From Hemibagrus wyckioides (Eukaryota; Chordata; Actinopteri; Siluriformes; Bagridae): DNA of 64,000 nucleotides. The DNA lies in assembly GCF_019097595.1 (NCBI RefSeq), contig NC_080717.1, positions 10,663,336 to 10,727,335 of the forward strand, given 5' to 3'. The number at the start of each line of letters is the position of its first letter. The first letter of the stretch is position 1. The translations under genes were made by a program, and so were the position numbers. The notes under the pieces were generated by a model. The model saw only the letters and a list, made by a program, of their open reading frames with translations, was not told the DNA's origin and made no database searches. This document shows positions 1-14,600 of this stretch, piece by piece.

Positions 1-129
1 TAATCAGGAAACCTGTTCAGATGTCTGCTTTTAAAATGTAATTGAATCTGACCATACTTTGGGGCATTTGTGAGTAAAATACGAAAGAGGAGGTTCAGCA
101 AGTACATAATGGCTCTCTTGCTCATTTAG
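1..129 (+). other. atrx intron, 3' end
   Basis: Intronic sequence ending in the acceptor tcatttag before the first coding exon in the window. No exon or repeat is recognisable in it. Confidence 0.7.
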
Positions 130-2587
130 ACAATCGTGGTGGAGGAATCCTCGCAGGTCACCTGTCCCATTACTACTAAACTGGTACTGGATGAGGACGA
201 AGAGACCAAGGAGCCACTTGTCCAAGTCCACAGAAACATGGTGACAAAGCTGAAGCCCCATCAAGTAGACGGTGAGTCAAGATCTCCCAGATAAGTCACT
301 TATCTCCTGTGTGATGGTACTATTCTTTATGTGAATGTTGTAAATGTGTACAAACCTTAACACAGTTCTGGTTTCAGATAAGCATTTCCTCTGATTGTAT
401 TTTCAAAGAGTCTATTGAGTCTAAAGCAAAGGCTTTATTTGTTGGTGTAGGTGTATCTGTTCTGGATGTTCAGTGTATCTGTGTGGTGATTTTTGTTCTG
501 ATCTGTGTGTGTTATGCAGGTGTGCAGTTCATTTGGGATTGCTGTTGCGAGTCTGTTAAAAAGACTAAGTCTTCAGCTGGCTCAGGCTGTATCCTCGCAC
601 ACTGCATGGGTCTGGGCAAAACCCTTCAGGTACAGTAATATGGACTCATCATGTTTCATTCAACATATTCATTAGGGAGTGTAGGTGGTTTCTTTTAACT
701 CCCCTTTGAAACCAATGACATTTATATAGTGTCAGCAAAAGCAGCTGTTATGAGCAAAGAACAAGAAGGACCTGTACAGCATTCCTTATGCATTCTTGAT
801 TTTGTTAGTCCTTACTCAGATGTGAGGTAGAGGGGAGCAGGGTCGAGAGGGAAGGGTTCGTATCAATCGCATGAACAAAGTTTAATGCTAATAATAATGA
901 TAGGACGAATCGAGAATGAATATTAAAAGTGGCACTTGATTCACTTTCCATTTAAAGGCATCTTGTCAGGATCTTGATAAAATAAAGATTAGAAATAATG
1001 TTTTTAGGTAATAGCTGCTTGTCTTATTTAATTAAGGTGATTCCAAGTCACCTTAATGCTCGCAGATACTGCTTGGTGCTCCCGTGTTGGCCAACCTTAT
1101 TCTCTCTATTAAAGATTCTGTTTAACTGGTGATAAACAAGTTTTTACCATCATTGAGGGCTGTTACTGCTCTCACAGGTTTTACTGTCACTGGATACAGA
1201 CCTACCACATATACAAACCACCTATTTTTATTTCACATCGCTTTTAACCCACGGAGCTTGTGGTTTTTGTGCAAACTTGTCTCAGAGGGAAAGCGCTGCT
1301 CTGAGGGGAAAGTCCCCCAGATCATGTAGGCAGTAGGTAATGTTATTCTGTATGTTAAGTAATTTAATCTGTCAGCAAGAATCCAGCTTAACAAAATAGA
1401 TCAACGTTGTTCCCTTTCTAAAAGCAGCAGCAATCTGAACTTTAACAGCCAAGAAAAATGGTGTGGCGTGGTGGACGCTGTCTCCTCAGAGGGTGGGAAC
1501 GTTGCTTAACTGATTTGCATAATGTTTAGTGTCTCAGTATTTGGTGTCACATCAGGCGATGCATCGTCTGCACCTTCAGCAAAGTTGTTTCCAATAACAG
1601 TTTTTTATTATTTTACCCGGAAAGGTTTATTATCATTTTTCAGCAAGACCAACATGATTTATTCGTACAAAGCAGTTCGGTATTGACACAAAATGTTTTG
1701 TGGTGTAATCACTTTTTAGGTTATTGTGCTCTCATATCAAAGGCAGTAAAAGAAGTTCAAGCTGCAGTGGGGTTTAAGGCATTGGGTTGGATGCACACTG
1801 AGGCTTCATCCTGTATCTTCAGTCTCCAATCGCATCTGAAATGCCCATGATGCCTTTCCTGTCTCTAATTTTTTATTTTTAGACGTTCACCCAATGGTGT
1901 TGTGCTTTATTAGCATTAATACTAGTCTTCATGTATGGATAAAACATTATCAGAAAGCCACCTTCAAATTTCCCAGGAAACCTTTTGGTATTTATAAAAA
2001 ACAACAACTATGGGGGTCATTTCAAGATCACATGTGCAATGAAGACATTTCTCGGGGTAAATTAATCGGTTCAAGTGAAGTGTAAAAGGATTTGCAGGCT
2101 GTGGCAGAGGTACAAATAAGCGTAACGGTGTGTGTCGTGAGCTACATCACCGAGTCGTCTGTTCTTCTGTTCTCCTGCAGGTGGTGACGTTTCTCCACAC
2201 TGTGCTTCTTTGCGAAAAACTCGATTTCTCAACAGCTTTGGTGGTGTGTCCCCTTAACACCGTCCTCAACTGGCTAAACGAGTTCGAGAAGTGGCAGGAG
2301 GGCTTGAAAGATGAGGAAAGCTTAGAGGTAAAGACTTTCCCCATTATATCTTGTTTTCTGCATAATGCAGTCCCAACAGGATGCATCCACTCAAATAGCT
2401 GTTTAAATTTGATCAGATTTGATATCAATAGCTATTAGCATTTCTGTAAAATCAACAAAACAATTCTGTATGTATGAACTATAAAGCAAACACTGTTTGT
2501 GGCTTCAGTGCATGAGTGTCATATAATATATAAACTAACATGTACTGAAACATGTATATGTATGTATAGTGTGTGTATGCGTGTATG

Positions 2588-2671
<84 letters not shown>

Positions 2672-5600
2672 GATTAAACCCATTCAGATCAATTTAGTAG
2701 TCAAACTGGTCAATAACCATTATTATAAATATTAATAATCATAAATACAATTATTAATGTTGGTGGGCTGTGATTTTTACTGCTTGGATATGTTTCAAAG
2801 CTATTCCATGTTTCCAACAATTTCATCATATCACATCTTGTCTGTATTGATGAACCATCTTTTTCACCTGTTTAATATGACATTTTTAGTTTATCTTTTT
2901 ATTCACATTTTCAAGTAAACGAGTTGTCTTTTGTTTTAAATAATGTGATCTGAATCAGCTGAGAGGTTATATTTCTTTTTTATAACTGATAATGAGAGCA
3001 GATTTCAAAGCTATGTACTAGGTACCTGTGGTCATGTTTGTGTGTTGTGTGTGCATCAGGTGACCGAGTTGGCCACGGTGAAGAGGCCTCAAGAGCGAGC
3101 GTATGCCCTGCAGCGCTGGCATGAGGATGGCGGCATCATGATCATCGGTTATGAAATGTACCGCAACTTAACGCAAGGCCGCAACATCAAGAGCAAAAAG
3201 CTCAAAGAGACATTCCAGAAGACCCTCGTAAACCCAGGTGAAGTAATGTCTATCAGTGGATCTGTACAGAAACTCTGCTGTGGACATGTCCACTTAGTCT
3301 GAATGCAGTAGTCTGTAGATTTTCTGCTCTACTTTACTGCTAGGTGTGAATGCGTTTGTCCATGGTGGTGTTCATCAGCAATGAACTGGTGTCCTGTCCA
3401 GGATTTATTTCTGCCTTGTGCTCATTGTTGTGTGGATTAACTTTGGATACACCAAATCTCTGACTAGGATACCAAGGCAGTTACTGAAGATGAATGAATA
3501 AATAATATTTACATTCTCGGTGTTTCTTTAGTTTCTTGAAGCTCACCTGACCTTGTACCCCAGGCCTCCATTTGTTGTAAGTGGATCAGAGATCTGTTCC
3601 CTGAATCCACCCCGAGTTAACAAACAGGCTATAAAAAATACAAAAGGGTGAAAATAGCCCATGCCTGTGCTGATGATACACACCAGGTTTTGGGTGGATT
3701 GTAACATGACCCTCATCCTGGCCATGTTTTTATTTGTCCCATTGCAGGTCCAGACTTTGTTATTTGCGACGAGGGCCACGTGCTGAAGAACGAAGCCTCG
3801 GCCGTGTCCAAAGCCATGAACTCCATTAAGACTCGGCGAAGAGTCATTCTGACCGGAACTCCTCTTCAGAACAACCTGATCGAGTGTGAGTATTTATTAT
3901 TGCAATTCACATCCTTCCATTACAAGTGGGAATGTTGGGTTAACACGGAGATGATTAAATGAAAGCCGGTACAACTTAAAGCTGTAGTTCCCATGCAGTG
4001 TATCTCCCGCTCTTTCCTTTGTCTAGTTAAAGCCTTGCGTATATTTGAGTATATCGCTGTAAGAACTGCAGAGAGATTTAATGTAAATATTTTCAGCATC
4101 TGCAGTACTTACAGCCTTAGAGTATTAGCACTCAACTAAATAATCTTAATGAACCTTCTCTGTTTTGTTGTTCTCCTTTCCCTCAGACCACTGCATGGTA
4201 AACTTTATCAAAGAAAACTTGCTGGGTTCAGTGAAAGAGTTCAGGAACCGTTTTATCAACCCCATCCAAAACGGCCAGTGTGCTGACTCCACGATGGTCG
4301 ACGTGCGGATCATGAAGAAGCGAGCACACATTCTTTATGAGATGCTGGCAGGCTGTGTTCAAGTAAGCCTGTGGTTCTTGCTTCAATCCCATTTTACTGC
4401 CTATTAATTGCTTGAACAATCTACAGTTAAAGGCCAGATTCCTTTGGTGTAAAGTGTAACTGATTTGACACAAAATTCAGGAATTTTCTCCATTATTGTT
4501 GAACTTATTGTCCACCAGGCAGCTACACATTTAGATAAACACAACAGAGAGGACATGAAACCTGCTATAACTGCTGATTTGTCCTGTATTTTGTGTGTCA
4601 CACTGTGTGATTTCTTATTTTGTTTTGTAATCTGTTTCAGAGAAGAGACTATACTGCACTTACTAAGTTCCTGCCACCTAAACACGAGTATGTTCTTGCG
4701 GTGCGGATGACTCCTGTGCAGTGCAAGCTGTACAGATACTATCTGGAGCACTTTACAGGTAAGGTCAATCCAGCATTTCCGCTTGTATTAGCTTCCTGCT
4801 ACCTGAATATTGCTCTGAGAGCACGTCATGTTTTGTGTTTTTACATGGTATTGGTAACTAATAGCTAATTTGGCCAGGAGCTCCTAAAGAGACATTGACA
4901 TTTGCTTCACCTTCAGTTTGTCATTTCTAGAATTTTAGAATGTAAAAAATAACAAGATAAGGCAGGTTGAAACCCTGTGTCTCAGACACACTGTTGGGTT
5001 AAGTTATGTAATAACTTGGGTTGCACTACTTCTAAAGTAGATCTGCAGCTGGGGGATTGCATGGCAGCTGGTGTGGATCTGCCTATCCAGACAAATTCCC
5101 ACATCCTTTTTTCCCCCCTCTAATGAAGAGTTTTGGCCGAGTTTTCCAGCAGGTGTCTTGTTACGCCAGCTGGACGCTGTGGCACTGCATTTTTGGGCAT
5201 AGTGTACTTTATGCTGTGCATTTTGTTCCCAAGCAGGACTGACCTCCAGAGTTTAAATCAGACTTAATTTATTGCTCAGGTTCAAACTTGCTTTAATTGG
5301 GTCACAGATTCTTTTTTTTTTTTTTTTAGAAAAGCGAAAAACATAGGCTAATATTTCTTTTTGTCAGTATGAGTTAAGTGGTTATAGTATTAAAGCTTTT
5401 TAGAGCTGTATGTTTGGCCAAAAATAATCTCGGCATTTGTTTTAATAGAAAATGCTTTCACACAAACAGAACATTACTCCTTGCATAGTTAAGAACATAT
5501 CTTTGAAGGGTCATGCTGGTCACTGTGAACTATAACCAACCAGTTTTTGGAAACACTTGCATTTTACGTTCTCTAATGTGGGATTTCCTTGTTTGAATAT

Positions 5601-8600
5601 TGAGAAAAATGTGATTCTTGGACTCTCTTGCTCGCTTTCCGTATCTGTCTATCTATAGATAGAGAGAGAGATGGATAGATCAAAATTTTATAGCAAGATT
5701 TTTGTCTGTATACCAAACTTGCTGCCTTCTTGCAGATATAGACTTCAAGCTGTATGGTGTATGTAACTGTGTACATGATAAATAAAATATTAAATCCTTA
5801 TTATAATTAAGACCCAGAAGTTCATTTTAAATTCCAGATCTCACTAGATTTAAAAAAAAAATCAGCATGTAGTAATATCCTGTAATGTACATGTTTTATT
5901 TACACAGAAATCTATCTGATTAGGCTAAGAAGGTGTAGTTAATGTAATGTAATAAGGTATGCTGAGCTAGTCGATTGCATTCATACAGACTGTAGTTTCT
6001 TGTATTTATCCACAACTGCGTGTAGTAAACAGGAATGTTATATGACTGTTATATGACTCTTCTGACATTTTCTGATTTCCCGATTCAGAACAGTCTGTCA
6101 TATATTGATGCTAATTAATCCATCCAGTAAAAAATCATCCTGCAGTCCAGCTGGTTGTACCTCAGCCGGTGCAGCACGAACAAGTAGCTCTAGCTACAGC
6201 ATCCACAAAAACATGGAAATTCACATTTGGTAGTTCAGCTTCATGTTGCGCAGTCACAACTCAAACTGTTTCTTTTACCGAGCAGGTGTCGGTTCTGCCT
6301 TGGAGGGGGGAAGAGGCCGTGCAGGCACAAAGCTTTTCCAGGATTTCCAGATGCTCAGCAGAATCTGGACACATCCTTGGTGTCTCCAGCTGGACTATAT
6401 CAGTAAGGAAAACAAGGTAAATGAACAAAGGCACACAACTGGCGAGCTGCAGGCCTCTCTTCCTTCATCAGCACTAAAGAAAAACCCAGGGGAACGCTGG
6501 AGTTTCCTCACAGTCATCACTTTCTACGCACAGTCAGTCATGCCGAACACAACACCCTGGTTGTAGATGTGTGTCTGTCCAATTGATGTAACCAGAAGGC
6601 AAGCTTTACATTTGCTTTGCTGCACTGGCTAAACATCAAAACACTTACACAGGGCTGCCTGGTACTGACTTTCTAAATATTCAAATCATTACATAATAAT
6701 ATTATATCTGCTAAGTGTCTGATTTTAATTTAGTTTTATAGAACTTTATCTTCTTACCCTTTCTACTTGATACTTTACTATATATTTATAAATAAAATAA
6801 GATGGGTGCTTCAGCATTGAATACTCCTAACAGATAATTAAAGGACAGGGCGTCTCTCACACATTGGCAAACAGATTTTTCTAGAATTTTTTACAAAGAA
6901 ATCGAGGAGCACACCCTAAAGGACTGGATATCACACGCTAATGACATTACCCAATTTGTAACTTGTCACTGAACCGAACATGCACAAAAACATATGCTTT
7001 CCCGTTACCAGGAGACAGTGATGGCAAAACAAATACGGAGACCGCACCCGATTGGTTCAAAGCTTCGGCATTCGCAACCCGGCTCCCCCCCTTGTCTGTG
7101 CAGTTGTGATGGTTGTTTGAATTGACGTTGTACAGGCATTTATGTTCCTATCCCAGCTCTGTTAAATCAGCCTCCTTAAAGGAGCTCCACTCCACTCATT
7201 ATTGCCTGTCTGCTATTTTTCACGCTTCTTGATTTTCTGTGACAAAACGTCAACACCGGCTGCCCCAAAAATCTGTAGACCAGTGCCGACCAGCACAGAC
7301 TCCACCTGATTGTGAATCGGGGCTATAATCAGGGCAAAAGTCTGGCTTTGGTTATGTTAATTGAGTGGCTGTTTTCAGTGCTATATTTAAACACTGACTG
7401 GGTTAAGCGCAGTTAGATAAATAAACAGCATGCAGCCAAATACAGTTGAGAAATTGGGAGTTCATAATTTAATGCTGCAGAATCAATGAAAAAATGCTTA
7501 GTATTTACTTTCTATGTAAACACTTTCAATGCACTTTGAATTAATAAATCATTTAGTCACGGATAATAACCTATGGTGTGATTTGCTCTTAACAGGGTTA
7601 CTTTGATGAGGACAGCATGGACGAATTCATTGCATCTGAAACCGAGGAGTCATCGATGAGCCTGACCTCGGAAGATGAGAAACCAAAAAGGTGAAAATTC
7701 CTATTTCATCTCGCTGTATGTTTGTCCTTGCAGTCCTCACTATGCTATAACATGTCTTCCTAAACGAACCGAATGCAGGAAGAAGAAACGGGGGAAAGGC
7801 AAAGGTGAGAGCTCTGACAAGTCCGACAGTGACGACGTGGAGGTGATTAAGGAGTGGAACACGAGCTCCCGTGGAGGAAACCCAGAGGGGCGGAATAGAG
7901 CCGAGCCTGTAGAAGAAGGTAAGGTTGATTTGATTCTGGTCCAATGAGCTTTCTTCAACCAAGTAATTCCAATAAATACATGTGTTTGGAAACTACAACA
8001 GAGTCATACAGGTTCATGTTTAGAAGACTTGAATTGCTAACCAGTTTATTAACATTATTATATTTTGTGTGTGTGTTTCTTTAGTTCGGCCCAGCAACTC
8101 AGGCCCTGGTAGCCCTTCTCCGGACTGGTACAAGGAGTTTGTGAGCGAATCGGATGCTGAGATTCTGGAACACTCTGGAAAGATGGTGCTTTTGTTTGAA
8201 ATTCTGCGCATGGCAGAGGATGTGGAAGAAAAAGTGTAAGTTTGACTCGCTTGATGTCAACTGCTTTTGCCCTGTTTTTTTTTTTTTTTGATGCATGGTT
8301 TAACAGGACGAACTGTGTTTTCAGGTTGGTGTTCAGTCAATCACTCATTTCACTGGACCTCATTGAGGATTTTCTGGAGTTAGCGGGCCGTGCCAAAGAG
8401 GAGGGAAAACCCTCTCCTTACAAAGGTAGGCAGTTGATTGGTGCTTTTGATCTGTATGAAGGTTTAGAATGGATGAATGTATCTCAGATGAACTGAAGCG
8501 ATGCTTCTATGTCATTGACTTGGCGGGTTTCTCCACCACTAAAGCTTAAAGGAGCTGCTGGATGTGTGTGTGTTTATATATGTGTGTTCTGGATTTTTAA

Positions 8601-11600
8601 ATGCTTTGCTTTGTGTGTTTAAGTTCAAGCACACTGAACATTAACCAATGTTTGCAGTCGATGCAGTTTTCGACCCCTTGGTCACCCAGACAGTAGCTTG
8701 ATTAAATGAGCTGTCTCTTTAATGGAGCTTGCTCTCAGTGGCACATTTGTTGGCAATGAGCTGTGTGTTATGAATGCCTCATTATACATTAATGGGACAG
8801 ATTGGGTTACTTTTCAGTGTATTGTTAGTTTTAACCGAGTGTAGTTGTGGTGTTTGCTTTTTACTGGTCGAACTTGTTTGTTCATCATCAGAACACCGGT
8901 CAAGCAAACATCACCACTCATACCTGCCTTCTTACATTTAACGACAGACTTAAAAGGTTGGTGGTCAAATTTAGGAGCCCATCTTCTACTTTTAGTGCAC
9001 ATCTGACACGGATCTAAGTTAAAAGGTCTCAATTTCACACACATCCTACACGCTTGGACCCAAAGCCTCTGGCATAAGGTCATTTTCCTAATTAAACTCC
9101 AGCAGCTGTTTTTGCTTTCATTTTGAAAATGATTAGACCTTGACTCCCCCCCCCCCAAAAAAAAGTTTGCTTAAGGCTTTGCAATTTGTAATGAAAAGAT
9201 CACAGAGAAGTAATTGGAAACATACTGTAATGTTAGTTATGAACACACTCACAGGGGGAGGCAGTAATATTAAAGGCCAAACATGAGTACCCTCCACTCA
9301 GCCACCTATCTGTGTGCGTTCTTTACCTAAGCTCTACATGAACGCAGCTGGCTCATCAGGAATTATCACGCTGCTTCCAACACACTGGATTTGTTATGAC
9401 TGGATAGGCTTGTTTGTTCTCTGTGAGAAACCTTAAACAGCACAAAGCTTGTACAACGTGAATCGGCGCTGACCAGCTGTAATGTTTTCTCTTGAAGGTG
9501 AGGGCAAGTGGTTCAGAAACATTGACTACTACCGGCTGGACGGTTCTACTAATGCCCTGACTAGGAAGAAATGGGCTGAAGAATTCAATGACACCAACAA
9601 CGTTCGGTAAACGTTTTTCTTTTCCGCTGATGTTCCTAAGCCAAAGACAACTCCTTTGCCCTTTATCTGCAAGGGGAAATGGTTTCAAACGGCTGGTATG
9701 GCTTTGTATGCATCATAAAACATGGCTTCAAATGCATCATATGTTATATACGTCCCCTAACTAACTACAAGCACATTTCCTTTGGAGCCTCTTGGGCTAA
9801 ATCATGTGCGGCCTAAAAAGGGCTGATGTGTTCAGTCTCAGCTGATGACTTCAACTTCTGTATTAGCTACCATCACCTAAAAAGGATCCAAAATTCTTAG
9901 GAAACAAGAGGTTCTCAATTGTTTGTATAGTTGGTGAAACCCTGACTAGTATAAAATCCTGGTTTTCCTTTGCACTAATAGTTTCGGTAGTTGGAACCAT
10001 TTAAGGATCTCTCTCAATCATTATGATACTCCGATATAACTAAACAATTCAGTGTCTTTGAAGATTCTCAGTCATCCAGGTGCGGTTATCTGGAAGTTGA
10101 GTCATGTCAACTGTCATGACTCCACTTCCAGGTAAACAATTTAGTGGGTTTTTTTGCCCCCGTTTACCAGAGTTAAAGCTTCATATATCAAGTTGAAGCA
10201 GGTCTTTGTATTAAGTTAATTACTTTAAAGGAAGAGGCAGAAAAACCAACTAAACAAAGACTGCATTGCTGAGCTTGTAACAAGAATGTATTCCTGCAAT
10301 ACATTTTTGACGTTTGAGACGTGCTCACAACTTTAAATTCATCAGCCTACCCTCATTCAATGAGCTGTTAACGCTTCTCTTTCTTTTCTTCCTTTCAGGG
10401 GTCGTCTTTTTCTCATCTCTACAAGAGCTGGCTCTCTAGGCATCAACCTAGTGGCAGCGAACCGGGTCATTATCTTTGATGCCTCGTGGAACCCGTCTTA
10501 TGATATTCAGAGTATTTTCAGGGTGTACCGCTTTGGCCAACTGAAAACCGTATATGTCTACAGGTTTTTGGCTCAGGTGAGGAATGATTCACTAAAGTGC
10601 AAGTTTTATACAGGCACACTTTTGCTCTCCACCGATTTAACATGACGGACGTTACAAATGAATGTGGCTCTTGAGTGGCACGATAGCAAAGTATTTGGAG
10701 ACCATTAGTTCAAATCCCAAAGGTGCCGGATGTCCATGGCTGGGAGCAAAGGCAGCAAAATTGGTTGCACGGTCTGGATTAGAGAAATCCATATATACTC
10801 TGTCCCCTGTCAGTTACAGTGACGGTAGCCAGTTATGAACACTTGTGAGATGATGTATGTAGAAGAGGGCTTTTTCTTCAAGTGTGTTACAGTGCCATTG
10901 GAGAAAACCTGAAGGTATTAGCTCTTTCCCTCCCCTGTTATTAGTTGCATGATGGGCTGTCAGGCGACCAGACTTGGGAGAAGATAAGGGAAAATGGATG
11001 TCTGAGATCGGAATTGTGTTCTAGTGCAAGCTAGGAAAGTTAAATTAAATGGACTTTCTCTATGAAACTGGAACCACCTAGTATCAAAGTACCGCCATGC
11101 TTTAATGCCATTAGTCTGTTTTACAATAGGGAACCATGGAGGAAAAGATTTACGACAGGCAGGTGACCAAACAGTCCCTGTCATTCCGTGTGGTGGACCA
11201 ACAACAGATAGAGCGCCACTTCACCATGAATGAACTGACTGAACTCTACACATTTGAGCCAGACCAGCTGGATGACCCGTCGGAAAAGAAAAGCAAGAGG
11301 TCCACACCCATGTTACCCAAGGTAAGGGGCACGTTTACTGCCATTCCCATGCACCCTGCCAACTACATAGTGCACTTAGGATGCTGCAGAACTAGCACCT
11401 GCAATTATTTGAACGTGTATCTTTTTCTTATTATCAAGTCACACAAGTTTAATGCTCCAAAGGCTGTTTTGTGGGTACATGCTGCCTTTGAACTTTACAG
11501 GGGGTGATAAACTGTGTTTACTCATGTGGCTTGGCTCCAAAGCATTTATTGTGCTTCAAGGGGTAGTGGTAAATGGGAGGGGTGAGCTGTTTTAGTGTTA

Positions 11601-14600
11601 GTTTTGTCCCGATCGTTTCTTTTTTTTCTTCTTCTTCTTCTTCTTTTTTTTTTTCTTTGCTAGCACTTTGGCACAGGTGTGCTGTCACAGGAAAGAGCCC
11701 CTGCAGTGTTTACAAGAATCCATTGGGCTTAGGTAGTGCGTCCAGCCGCACACACAAAACGAGCAGCTGCAGAGAGTGAGATGCCTCTGTTTACGTGTAT
11801 TTACCAGAAAGCGTTTATATTGCAGAACCGATGCTGGTGGAGACTAATTGGAGACAAAGAAATCCAGTGCAGATCCATCGAAATGTGTCCAAATGCACAG
11901 CTGCACAGATATTTGTCTGTTTACTGTTATTTACCACAGACGGTTTATCTAAGTATCAAAGTAGACCCCCACTGACAGCAGTGCGTTAAAGAGTGAGCCT
12001 GGATTTGAGGTCTCTCTTGCTTTGTTTTTGAGCGTTTCAGATACCTTAAGCTCTTTATGTTGATAATGTTAGCTATGGAATGAAAATCCTTTTCTGCTGA
12101 CAAATGCATTCTGTTGCAGTGACACTTGATAAGTGATTGTCAAAAGAAAGCTTGTTGAGAGAATTAATTTTTGTCAAACGTTTTATTCACCGAAGTTAGT
12201 TAAAAAAAATGGTGTTTAAAATCTTCCACACTGTTTCCCCATTGTCTAGAACTCAATCTCAGTTGTTGCCTTCAAATTCCTTTAATATATATATTTTTTT
12301 ATTCATTTTCTTTTTGATAAAATCTAACCAGTAAGCTTAGATGGTCTCTGCTCTCTCTAGAGATGACTACATTTGGCCATATGTGCATCAGAATGCAACA
12401 AGTCAGCTGTTATGGATGGAATCTGCTGGCTGCAATACTATGAAGATGAGTCAGTTATCCCTCAAAGCCTTTAGTCCTATCTCTATTTCTCACTGTGCCT
12501 CGGCCAAGTTTATGGAACAGAGGAAATATTTTTAAACTTGGCAGAACTGTTTTTTCATGACCCTGCAAAAATAACGTTTCTGTTCTTTATATAACACTTT
12601 CTCTATTTAATTAGATGTAAATATCTGGAAGTGTGACAGCGATTGATTGACACACATGAATGTTTGGTATGTGATATTCCTTTTCCCTCCTCCCCCAAAT
12701 ACAAACTTTGTATGATTTTAGCAATGGCAGCCACTACCCAACCTCGCTGCCCTAGGTATTTCTGGGAAATCTCACCCGCCCCCCTCTGTCTCCATGAAGC
12801 GCACACATCCTGCTCAGTCAGCCCTCCTGCCTCTGAATGTGGCCTGCAGCAGCTCTGACCTCCCTTCCCCTCACCCAAACAAGCCTGCCATCATGAAGGC
12901 CATCTGTTTAAAGCTGATTCACCGCTTTGTCTCTCTGAAGTTTTCAAAGGAGCACCGTAAACTTTGCTTCCCCCTTCTTCTTTTTTCCTGATGAATGGTC
13001 ATTATTCAAAACACCCCTTCAGGATGCCCTTGCACTCTTCAGAGAAACTAATTGTAGACAAAGGAAGCCTGCAGACTTCCACCATAATGACAAAGAAGCG
13101 CACCATGGCCCAGACACGAGAGCCACCCAGCTTGGGGTCTGGAGCAGCCTCGGGCCTTACTGCAGCTCTTTTATGTACCTGGGCTCCGGGGCTGAGCCAA
13201 CTGACGGTGTAGGGTGGGGCCTGGCCTGTCTTCCCGGCGGTTCATTGGTGGGAACGTAGTAATTTGCTACTGTTCTGAGTTCCCTGCTGACTGGGCCTCA
13301 CCGAGCAAAGGACCAGATTTCAACTGAGGATAATTAGCTGCAGGAACCAGTCTTAATAAGCCGCCCCAGATGTTTCTTACCCGAGCTCCACCTCCCCCAC
13401 ACTGACGGCTTTTACGTTTTGGTCCATAAGGGGGGCTAAAATGCATACGAAGAGTGACGCATGGTGCTTGTTAGAGTTTCTGACTTCAGTGCCACTCTAG
13501 ATGTTGGCACAGACAAGAAGTGCGTTTGACTGCTGGACATCAGCCATTGAGTAGGATCTGAAAGACTGCGGAGGCTGCCGTGATGGAAGGCGGACGTCAG
13601 GCGTCATGCCAAATGTGAAGTGCTCAGCTTGTGGGAGACTGTTTATAATAGGGCAATAAGGTTATGTGTATAATTTGTGTGCAGCTGTTTTGACTGGCTA
13701 AGGTCAGGTATTACAAATATCTCAAGCCCTTACATTCCACCAGAAAAACCTCCTGCCCCCGGAGCCCTTGCTTGCTGCGGTTCTTGCACCTGCAGGTCAA
13801 ACACAGTGTCTGCTGAAATCTCTCCTCTTCTTTTTTTTAACTGAGGGATCTTGCATATCACTAGAGCCATGCTTTTGTTTTTGATTGCTCATAGTTCTCT
13901 GAAAGCTCTTAGCGGTCTCTTTATGAGCTATTGTTGGATGTCATTTCTAGCTCAATTACATTTGGTGTTTTATAGAAGAAAACATTTTTAACAAACCGCC
14001 GATTTTTCTCACTCTCTATTTTTCCCTAAAGTTTAATTATTAAGAAATCCAACATAGAATAACAGATTCAGAAAGCAGTTCAACTCCGTGATGTATTCAC
14101 ACTGAGGGTCGATGATGGCATGATGGGTGAAGCTGTGGAACCTCATCTGTTTGAGCCGAGAGTACAGAAGAGGAGGTGGAAGAGAAACTGATAAAGCACT
14201 GCTGCATCACTCTCTAGGTAGAGATGATATAATAGCTAATCTCACTGGCTCCAGCGGGTATTTAAACAGCATTGTGTGTAATATAAGAAGCTTTTAACCA
14301 TGTCCTAATCTAAAAAAAAAAAAAAAAGTTAACTCAATTTCTGGTGCCATTGAAGATCATATGTTAATTCTAAAGTCCATTATGCAAGACATTCGAGTTA
14401 GATTTTTATTTATTTATTTATTTTGCCTTAGGGCTATTAAGATTTTCTTTTTGTTCAGAGGTTTGCGAATGTTGTTTATCACTTCATACACATGGCCAGT
14501 CATTTTGGCATAGCATTCTCCATCCCCCTGCTGTGTCTGCAGCCACGCTGTTGTGATACTTGAGTTCTTAGTGGACAATTTATATTCCCTGGATAGTTTA

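Larger units (their letters stand above)
130..4758 (+). other. atrx: atrx exons coding RecA-like lobe 1 (ATP binding)
   Basis: Seven exons encode the SNF2_N half of the motor, roughly residues 25-330 of the partial protein. Walker A (MGLGKT) is at 606-623, about residue 77. The Walker B/DEGH box is at 3768-3779, about residue 200. Motif III (TGTPLQNN) is near 3852-3875. The segment [18 protein letters not shown] follows in the exon at 4187. All catalytic residues expected for ATP binding and hydrolysis are visible, so the ATPase appears intact. Intron 2 (630-2180) and intron 3 (2328-3059) are the longer ones here. Confidence 0.93.
630..11129 (+). other. atrx introns 2-14: what the non-coding parts hold
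   Basis: Introns longer than about 300 bp are 630-2180, 2328-3059, 3238-3747, 3886-4186, 4759-6285, 6417-7595, 8426-9497, 9607-10398 and 10577-11129. Apart from the repeats listed separately (TA microsatellite, retroposon tail near 3340, hairpin near 10100, SINE near 10665) they are AT-rich, with no coding potential on either strand. The two smallest, 7691-7778 (88 bp) and 8236-8324 (89 bp), are near the lower size usual for vertebrate introns. Confidence 0.7.
7596..11321 (+). other. atrx: atrx exons coding acidic linker and RecA-like lobe 2 (helicase C)
   Basis: Exons at 7596 and 7779 encode the charged insert of ATRX: an acidic, serine-rich stretch, then a Lys-rich run and [12 protein letters not shown]. 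The exon at 8085 resumes conserved sequence ([26 protein letters not shown]). Exons at 8325, 9498 and 10399 carry [50 protein letters not shown] (motif V) and [11 protein letters not shown] (motif VI), which includes the arginine finger region. The exon at 11130 encodes [20 protein letters not shown], typical of ATRX after the helicase C domain. The residues just after motif VI read LKT, where mammalian ATRX has TKP as I recall it. Confidence 0.92.

Noticed and set aside
130..4758. Assignment of the helicase to RAD54L2 (ARIP4) or RAD54
   Set aside because: Segments such as [17 protein letters not shown] and [15 protein letters not shown], the terminal SKNPGPS and the fgf16 neighbour fit ATRX.
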